A DNA stretch of 6,297 nucleotides from a bacterium (lineage in GTDB: Bacteria; Spirochaetota; Spirochaetia; Treponematales; Rectinemataceae). Made by a program: the position numbers and the translations under genes. The notes beneath the pieces are model-generated. The model saw only the letters and a list, made by a program, of their open reading frames with translations. It ran no database searches and was not told the DNA's origin. The DNA lies in the NCBI GenBank assembly GCA_021813065.1, contig JAKALZ010000117.1, positions 1 through 6,297 on the forward strand, read 5' to 3'. Positions within the stretch are counted from its first letter, which is position 1. Every line of letters starts with the position of its first letter. Positions 1-4,384 of this stretch are shown here, piece after piece.

Positions 1-656
1 ACGTGGAAGGCGTGCGCGATGCGCCGCGCGGTATTGAAGTAGTGATCGCGCATTGCGATTTCAGCCCTTTCCTTGTCGCGGGCGAGCATAGCCTGAGCGA
101 TGCCTCGGTGCTCTTCGCAGACCTGTCGGTAGCTGTCTGGGAACTCCAGCGCGAGGGCCCGGTAGTGCTGGCTCAGCTGGTAATACTGCTCGAGGAGGTT
201 CTCGAGGTTCGGCGATTTCGCTGCCGCGATGAGAATATTGTGGAATTCGCGGTTCTTGACGAGCATCGCTTTGGAAGTCTCGGGATCTTTGAGGTGCTCC
301 ATCTGCTCGCATAGATCGATGAGCCGTTTCTGGTCTGTTTCGGAGATTCTTGTCGCGGCGAGACGCGCGGCCGCGCCCGAGAGGGCTGCGCGGATATAGT
401 AAATCTCGAAAACTTGCTCGATCGAGAGAGTTTTCACGTAACAGCTTTTGTGGGGCGACTCTTCGATGAGGCCGATGGAGATGAGACGGTTGAGCGCTTC
501 GCGGATCGGAGTCCTCGACACACCGAGCCGTTTCGATAGCTCGACAGTGTTCAGCACATCGCCAGGCTTGAGTGTCTGGTTGACGATCTCATCGCGCAGC
601 GTTGAGAAGACGATGTCCTGGATGCTTCGGTATTGAAGCTTGATTTCGTCTGGCAT
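1..656 (-). CDS. GntR-family transcriptional regulator, FCD (FadR C-terminal-like) subfamily, 3' end truncated by window
   Basis: A ligand-responsive DNA-binding protein, most likely a repressor of the divergent dehydrogenase-lactonase operon and of itself. The reading frame is open from ATG at 656 down to the window edge, giving 218 residues. Typical FCD regulators have about 220-250, so only the tail is missing. Residues 8-75 form the winged helix, with the GntR signature LSKRLGVSRTPIREAL at about 40-55 and the wing IGLIEESPHKSCYV at 61-74. Residues 79-218 are the all-helical FCD domain. It has the metal/effector-site pattern N135-x3-H139, H183 (in EEHRGI) and H205 (in RDHYFN). The first ligand position, often Asp in this family, is Asn here. 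The start is supported by AAGGA at 667-663, six bases upstream. The effector is unknown; many FCD regulators of this kind respond to sugar acids or other small carboxylates, which fits the neighbours. Confidence 0.93.
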   Translation of the reverse strand, partial: MPDEIKLQYRSIQDIVFSTLRDEIVNQTLKPGDVLNTVELSKRLGVSRTPIREALNRLISIGLIEESPHKSCYVKTLSIEQVFEIYYIRAALSGAAARLAATRISETDQKRLIDLCEQMEHLKDPETSKAMLVKNREFHNILIAAAKSPNLENLLEQYYQLSQHYRALALEFPDSYRQVCEEHRGIAQAMLARDKERAEIAMRDHYFNTARRIAHAFH

Positions 657-692
657 AACGTTTCCTTGCGTGCTACATGCGTTTGTGCACCT

Positions 693-707
693 TGTATCCA
701 GTATATA
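693..707. promoter_or_regulatory. Operator-like site 1 (TGTAT-CCAGT-ATATA), probable GntR/FCD binding site
   Basis: A 15-bp interrupted palindrome: half-site TGTAT, 5-bp spacer CCAGT, then ATATA, one mismatch from a perfect ATACA. It matches site 2 (823-837) at 14 of 15 positions in the same orientation. FCD-type GntR proteins usually bind short TGTAT/ATACA-like palindromes between divergent genes. The site covers the predicted -10 and start point of the regulator's own promoter. Confidence 0.65.
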
Positions 708-728
708 CTTCACATTGGCAAGATGCAA
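700..728 (-). promoter_or_regulatory. Predicted sigma70-type promoter of the GntR regulator gene
   Basis: On the minus strand a -10 TATACT (705-700, five of six consensus bases) follows a weak -35 TTGCAT (728-723, TTG matching) with a 17-bp spacer. Transcription would start near 693 and leave a leader of about 37 bases that contains the AAGGA ribosome site at 667-663. The -10 lies inside operator-like site 1, which implies autorepression. This is pattern matching only. Confidence 0.5.
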
Positions 729-796
729 TCCTCGCCGATATTTGGCATTTTGTACGGAAAGAGTCGAGGTTCGCGACACAAACAGCGAGCACAACA

Positions 797-825
797 TTGA
801 CATATGAGAAAATGGTGACTAATGT
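797..825 (+). promoter_or_regulatory. Predicted sigma70-type promoter of the dehydrogenase-lactonase operon
   Basis: A perfect -35 TTGACA (797-802), a 17-bp spacer and a poor -10 TAATGT (820-825) that keeps the most conserved T, A and final T. The start point would be near 832, giving a leader of about 25 bases that contains the ribosome site at 842-848. The -10 overlaps operator-like site 2. A weak -10 beside an ideal -35 is common in tightly repressed promoters. An alternative -10, TACAAT at 834-839, is rejected because its start point would fall inside the ribosome site. Confidence 0.55.
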
Positions 826-837
826 ATCCAGTATACA
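823..837. promoter_or_regulatory. Operator-like site 2 (TGTAT-CCAGT-ATACA), probable GntR/FCD binding site
   Basis: A perfect interrupted palindrome with 5-bp half-sites TGTAT and ATACA around CCAGT. It is the better of the two copies; the other is at 693-707, exactly 130 bp away. It spans the end of the predicted -10 and the start point of the SDR-lactonase promoter, so binding there should block transcription. Confidence 0.7.
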
Positions 838-841
838 ATAT

Positions 842-848
842 GAGGTGA
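842..848 (+). promoter_or_regulatory. Ribosome binding site that decides the SDR start
   Basis: GAGGTGA lies eight bases before the ATG at 857. The same frame is open upstream, with ATGs at 677 and 812, but those lie in or before the predicted promoter and lack a comparable site. The 857 start is therefore preferred. Confidence 0.75.
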
Positions 849-856
849 ATTGGTAT

Positions 857-1666
857 ATGCAGTCGGATTCAATCCATGAAATTCTACAGGCGCTCGATCG
901 AAGGCGAGCAGCGCTTTTTTCGCTTGAAGGGAAAAAAGCGCTGGTGATCGGAGGCAACAAAGGGCTTGGGCAGGCGATGGCGTTGGCTCTCGCCTCGGCT
1001 GGCGCCGATGTCTGCGTAGCGGCGCGCGGACCTTCCGGACTCGAAGAGACCGCGCAGGCTATCCGCGCGCTGGGCCGCAAAGGAATTCAGCATGCGACGG
1101 ACGTGACGGCGGAACGGAATGTCATCGATCTCATGGACTTTGTCAAAACGCATTTTGGCGGCTTGGATGTGCTTGTCAACAGCCAGGGCACGGTGCACCT
1201 CAGAGATGCGATCGACTTCGAGGAAGAAGAGTGGCAGAAAGTCATCGATATCAATTTAAAATCGGTTTTTTTAACTTGCAAGCACGGAGCCAGGCTCATG
1301 CTTGAGCGGGGAAAGGGCAAGATCATCAACATATCATCGGTGCGCGGATTTCAGGGCAGGGCCCAGGACCTCGCGTACGCTCCGTCGAAAGGCGCGGTCA
1401 ACCAACTCACGCGATCGCTTGCGATCGAGCTCGGAATCAAAGGAATCAATGTGAACGGTATCGCGCCGGTGTTCACGCTCACCGCAATATCGGCGCCGCA
1501 GATCAATGACCCGAAAAAGCGCGAGTGGATCCTGAGCCGAATCCCCATGAAGCGACTTGGCGCGCTCGAAGACCTTTTCGGACCTGTGATATTCCTGGCT
1601 TCATCAGCCTCAGACTTCGTGAATGGGCATATCCTGCCGGTTGATGGCGGCTGGCTGATCGCGTAA
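857..1666 (+). CDS. Short-chain dehydrogenase/reductase, gluconate 5-dehydrogenase / KduD-like
   Basis: A 269-residue NAD(P)-dependent classical SDR, predicted cytosolic, that probably interconverts a hydroxyl and a keto group on a sugar acid or related polyol. The Rossmann glycine motif IGGNKGLG is at 31-38 and the adenine-contact DV at 82-83. The usual NNAG reads N108-S-Q-G111. The catalytic tetrad is N133, S161, Y174, K178. The C-terminal VDGGW (262-266) is typical of the gluconate-5-dehydrogenase/2-deoxygluconate-dehydrogenase/KduD group. R57 after the second strand suggests, without proving, NADP(H) preference. About 20 extra residues precede the SLEGKKALV core. The usual PG-x-x-x-T after the sixth strand reads PVFTLT (204-209). 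It is the first gene of an operon with the lactonase 36 bases downstream, and a GntR regulator is divergent. Family is certain; substrate is not. Confidence 0.92.
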   Translation: MQSDSIHEILQALDRRRAALFSLEGKKALVIGGNKGLGQAMALALASAGADVCVAARGPSGLEETAQAIRALGRKGIQHATDVTAERNVIDLMDFVKTHFGGLDVLVNSQGTVHLRDAIDFEEEEWQKVIDINLKSVFLTCKHGARLMLERGKGKIINISSVRGFQGRAQDLAYAPSKGAVNQLTRSLAIELGIKGINVNGIAPVFTLTAISAPQINDPKKREWILSRIPMKRLGALEDLFGPVIFLASSASDFVNGHILPVDGGWLIA

Positions 1667-1702
1667 CTCAATTACAGATAAACCTTTGCGGAGGGAGACA
1701 GC

Positions 1703-2812
1703 ATGAGCGACACAAGAATCGTTTACATCGGCACCTACACAGAACCCATTCTCTTCGGTACTGGACAGGTCCTGCAGGGCAAAGGAAAGGGCATCTACAC
1801 CTATTCATTCGATGGGCGAGATGGCGGGATGAAGTCCCTAGGCATGGCGGAGGGCATCATCAATCCATCATACATCGCGTTCGGAGCGGATAGGGCGACA
1901 CTCTACGCCGTTAACGAACTGAAAACCTGGGAAGGCGAACCCACCGGTACTGTGAGCGCTTATCGCATAGGCTCCGATCCTTCCAAGCTTCGATTTCTCA
2001 ATCTGCGCGCAACATCGGGAACCGACCCCTGCCACCTCGCGCTCGACCGAAGCGGCCGTTATCTCGCGGCAGCCAATTTCAGAACAGGAAGCGTAGCGCT
2101 GTACCCGATTCTGCACGATGGAAGCATCGGCGAGCGCAGCTTTTTTTCCCAACACCAAGGGGCGAGCATCGACTCCAAGCGTCAGGCTGGCCCCCACGCG
2201 CACGCTGTGATCTTCGACCTTTCGAACAAGCACTTTCTCGTGCCCGATCTCGGCATCGACAGCATCGTCGTCTATGACTTCGACGCATCGACAGGGAACG
2301 CGTCGCTCAATGAGCGCGCTTCGATTCCGGTTGCCGCAGGGCAGGGACCGCGCTCGCTTGAGTATCATCCTTCAGGCAAATTTGCCTACCTGATCAACGA
2401 ACTCGGTTCAACAGTTACCGCGCTTCGCGTAGCCGGCGGGAATCCGCTCATGGAAGCGGTGCAGACCGTATCCACATTGCCGCAGGGCTACACTGGTTCC
2501 TCGACCTGCGCCGATATCCACATCACCCCAGCAGGTGATTATCTCTACGCCTCGAATCGAGGGCATGACAGTCTGGTTATCTTTGCTGTAGATGTGCGGA
2601 CCGGCAGGCTCACATCCCGAGGCCACATTTCTACCCACGGTCAAATTCCAAGGAATTTCGCCATCGATCCAACTGGCCGTTTCGTTCTCGTCGCGAACCA
2701 GGATAGCGATAATATTGTCGTATTTGAAATCAATCCTCAAGACGGCTCGCTCAAGTTCACCGGAACAGAGGTCGCGGTCCCCACACCCGTCTGCGTTCAA
2801 TTCGCTCCCTGA
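1703..2812 (+). CDS. Beta-propeller lactonase family protein (6-phosphogluconolactonase / carboxymuconate cyclase-like)
   Basis: A 369-residue single-domain protein with the seven-bladed propeller fold of the Pgl/YbhE lactonase family (PF10282 type), whose members hydrolyse sugar lactones or lactonise muconates. Full family length. Recognisable landmarks in order: VYIGTYTEP at 7-15, GPHAHAV at 163-169 followed by PDLGIDSI at 181-188, YHPSGKFAYLINELGST at 221-237, YASNRGHDS at 282-290, PRNFAIDPTGRF at 316-327, and ANQDSDN at 331-337 in the last blade, ending VPTPVCVQF. No signal peptide is visible, so it is probably cytosolic. The start is fixed by GGAGG at 1690-1694, eight bases before the ATG. 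Only 36 bases separate it from the SDR stop. The pairing suggests the dehydrogenase makes or uses a sugar (acid) derivative whose lactone this enzyme opens. That is inference, and 6-phosphogluconolactone itself is only one candidate. Confidence 0.92.
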   Translation: MSDTRIVYIGTYTEPILFGTGQVLQGKGKGIYTYSFDGRDGGMKSLGMAEGIINPSYIAFGADRATLYAVNELKTWEGEPTGTVSAYRIGSDPSKLRFLNLRATSGTDPCHLALDRSGRYLAAANFRTGSVALYPILHDGSIGERSFFSQHQGASIDSKRQAGPHAHAVIFDLSNKHFLVPDLGIDSIVVYDFDASTGNASLNERASIPVAAGQGPRSLEYHPSGKFAYLINELGSTVTALRVAGGNPLMEAVQTVSTLPQGYTGSSTCADIHITPAGDYLYASNRGHDSLVIFAVDVRTGRLTSRGHISTHGQIPRNFAIDPTGRFVLVANQDSDNIVVFEINPQDGSLKFTGTEVAVPTPVCVQFAP

Positions 2813-2818
2813 GATGCA

Positions 2819-2879
2819 GACCGGATCAACAGGATCAAGACGTAGACAGGATGACAGGATTCGACCGGATCAACAGGAT
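2819..2879 (+). repeat. Cluster of GGATCAACAGGAT-type short repeats (left arm)
   Basis: The 17-base unit GACCGGATCAACAGGAT occurs exactly at 2819-2835 and 2863-2879 (period 44). Between them is a related stretch, GACAGGATGACAGGAT at 2845-2860. It begins seven bases after the lactonase stop and is non-coding. The right-hand repeats (2936-3048) carry the reverse complement of the same theme; for example GACAGGATGA at 2845-2854 is complementary to 3003-3012. The two sets therefore face each other. Confidence 0.75.
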
Positions 2880-2885
2880 TTTTCC

Positions 2886-2927
2886 TTTGGGGAAAGAACC
2901 CAGCTTCCACCCTATCTTTTCCCCAAA
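2886..2927. terminator. Stem-loop between convergent genes, possible transcription terminator
   Basis: TTTGGGGAAAGA (2886-2897) pairs with TCTTTTCCCCAAA (2915-2927), giving 12 base pairs with one bulged T around a 17-base loop. It lies between the lactonase stop and the MFS stop, where a bidirectional terminator is expected. Neither strand has a good U-tract right after the stem: the plus strand continues AACCC and the minus strand GGAAAAAA. Intrinsic termination is therefore uncertain. Confidence 0.35.
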
Positions 2928-2951
2928 AACCCTCTTCATCCCGTTCATCGA

Positions 2952-3048
2952 GTCTTGTCCAGTACATCCAGTCAAAAATTCATATCAGAACATTCATCCA
3001 GTTCATCCTGTCTTATCTAGTACATCCAGTCAAAAATTCATATCAAAA
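2952..3048 (-). repeat. Two-copy 39-base direct repeat with ATCCAGT/ATCCTGT units (right arm)
   Basis: Positions 2952-2990 and 3010-3048 match at 36 of 39 bases with a 58-base period. The inner 27 bases (2961-2987 and 3019-3045) are identical and include ACATCCAGTC followed by AAAAATTCATATCA. Between the copies lies CATCCAGTTCATCCTGTC, the reverse-complement version of the left-arm units. The stretch ends 14 bases before the MFS stop codon. No coding sense is apparent in any frame. Confidence 0.8.
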
Positions 3049-3061
3049 CTAAGACGAACGC

Positions 3062-4246
3062 TCATCGCACAGCCGTCAGCTGCTTCCTGAATTTCCAGAA
3101 CAGCGCCAGACTCGCGGCCGCGAACAGCGTGTAGCTCGCGAAGAGCCAGCGGTAGCCGAGAGCCTCGACGATGGTGCCTCCGAGCGCGCTCCCAATGAAC
3201 GTCGGCAAGCCGACGCCGATGCCCATGAACAGGGCCATGCCGGTCGTGCGGTCGGCGGGAGGCGTCTTCAAGTTGATAAAGGCGATGGCAGCCGGCTGGA
3301 AGAGCCCATAGCAGAGCGAATGCAGCAATTGGCCGCTGATGGCTCCGGCCGGGCTTGGAAAGAGCGCGTAGATGAGGAGCCTGACCACCACCGCGCCTGA
3401 GGCGATCGCGATGGCGAGCATCGGACTTTTCTTCTGTATGAATTTCCACGAGAGGATGATGAAGGGTATCTCCGAAGTGGCGGATACGGCGTACATCGCG
3501 CCGACCGCGTGCCAGTGCAGGTCTTCGGTGAGGTACATCGAGAAAAATGAGCCTATGGGTGCCATGGCGAGCCGTCCCAGCGCGATCACCGCCAGGCCGA
3601 GAATGTAGGTCGCGTCGAGCCACTTGAAGGAGAAGGCGATTTTTTCCTTTCGCGGATGTCCACGCCCGATCTCCGGCAGATAGCCCAGGCTCAGCAGAAA
3701 GAAAATGGCCAATACCCCCGTCGCGAGCGCCATGGTGGCAGGCGAACTCTCCTCGAAACCGGGAATGAGCTGCGCGATGATGGCGATGATCACGAACCCG
3801 ACGGAGCCGATGGCGCGCAGCACCCCGTAGTGCAGCTTTCTTTCGTGGTGCTCGGAGGCGTACTCGATCGCGCGCATCACCGACGTATCGAGCACGGGGA
3901 TCGGCGTTTTCAGCCCCAGCGACAGCAGCACGAGACTCAGAAGCGTGATGAGCGGCTGGCGGAACGGGATGAGGATGCCGAGGCCCGCGAGGATCATCAG
4001 CGTCGCGGTGATCAGCAGCGGTTTGAGCCTCCCGGAGCGATCTGCGAGCTGGGCCAGGTACATGGGACCGGTAATTCCGACAAGCTCGAAAAACCCAAGG
4101 AAAAAGCCGACGGCCGCGGGGCTGTAGCCAAGCCTTCGAAGCATGAGCTGCAGGTAGGGTGAGGAAATTCCATATACTGCGAGGAGCATGAAATAATTGA
4201 GGCCGTATCGCTGCGATATTTTTCGATAATTATACGCGGGATCCAT
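3062..4246 (-). CDS. MFS transporter, MFS_1_like (HcaT/LacY/NupG-type) family
   Basis: A 394-residue inner-membrane carrier with about twelve predicted transmembrane helices, near 17-36, 43-64, 74-93, 98-117, 141-162, 168-189, 212-235, 246-268, 275-296, 303-326, 335-358 and 362-384. The two halves are joined by a short basic loop (PEIGRGHPRKEK, 191-202). The motif-A-like loop LADRSGR (67-73) follows helix 2, and LRAIGSVGF (143-151) at helix 5 is typical of the MFS_1_like proton-symport group that includes 3-phenylpropionate and sugar/nucleoside permeases. Substrate cannot be assigned. ATG at 4246 is the only start that leaves a normal N-terminal tail before helix 1. No Shine-Dalgarno precedes it, and a promoter ends just before it, so a nearly leaderless mRNA is likely. 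It lies 138 bases downstream of the GGT-like gene on the same strand, but with its own promoter. Confidence 0.9.
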   Translation of the reverse strand: MDPAYNYRKISQRYGLNYFMLLAVYGISSPYLQLMLRRLGYSPAAVGFFLGFFELVGITGPMYLAQLADRSGRLKPLLITATLMILAGLGILIPFRQPLITLLSLVLLSLGLKTPIPVLDTSVMRAIEYASEHHERKLHYGVLRAIGSVGFVIIAIIAQLIPGFEESSPATMALATGVLAIFFLLSLGYLPEIGRGHPRKEKIAFSFKWLDATYILGLAVIALGRLAMAPIGSFFSMYLTEDLHWHAVGAMYAVSATSEIPFIILSWKFIQKKSPMLAIAIASGAVVVRLLIYALFPSPAGAISGQLLHSLCYGLFQPAAIAFINLKTPPADRTTGMALFMGIGVGLPTFIGSALGGTIVEALGYRWLFASYTLFAAASLALFWKFRKQLTAVR

Positions 4247-4255
4247 GTTTTTTAT

Positions 4256-4284
4256 AGAATATGGCGAAGGGCAGGGAAGGTCAA
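4256..4284 (-). promoter_or_regulatory. Predicted sigma70-type promoter of the MFS gene, nearly leaderless
   Basis: On the minus strand, -35 TTGACC (4284-4279, five of six), an exact 17-bp spacer and -10 TATTCT (4261-4256, four of six). With the usual six-base gap the start point is about 4249, three bases before the ATG at 4246. This accounts for the absence of a ribosome binding site. Confidence 0.55.
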
Positions 4285-4291
4285 TCGGAGC

Positions 4292-4315
4292 GGGGGAGCG
4301 GGGGCGCGGGCGGGG
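4292..4315 (+). other. Canonical G-quadruplex motif between the MFS promoter and the GGT-like gene
   Basis: Four G-runs of 5, 5, 3 and 4 bases are separated by AGC, CGC and C, satisfying the G3+N1-7 pattern. The G-rich strand is the template for the minus-strand genes. The motif lies seven bases upstream of the MFS -35 and about 70 bases after the GGT-like stop. The whole 4285-4384 stretch is very GC-rich and otherwise featureless. Confidence 0.6.
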
Positions 4316-4384
4316 CCTGCGCCAGGTCGCCCGGCCGCCCGTCCGCGCGAGGTCGCACCCGCGCTTCCATGCGGCCTGGCCATT

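Noticed and set aside
677..856. Longer SDR reading frame starting at 677 or 812
   Set aside because: These starts lie in or before the predicted promoter and operators and lack a ribosome site, whereas 857 has GAGGTGA eight bases upstream and gives a normal SDR length.
2819..3048. CRISPR array
   Set aside because: Repeats are few, degenerate, face opposite ways and have irregular spacing without unique equal-length spacers; no cas genes are present.
2592..3090. Short plus-strand frames running through the intergenic repeats
   Set aside because: They are the 3' shadow of the lactonase gene plus translated repeats rich in HPV/SST; no ribosome site or family match.
3656..4162. 168-residue plus-strand frame opposite the MFS gene
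   Set aside because: Very charged, Gln/Glu/Arg-rich translation typical of the antisense of hydrophobic membrane-helix codons.
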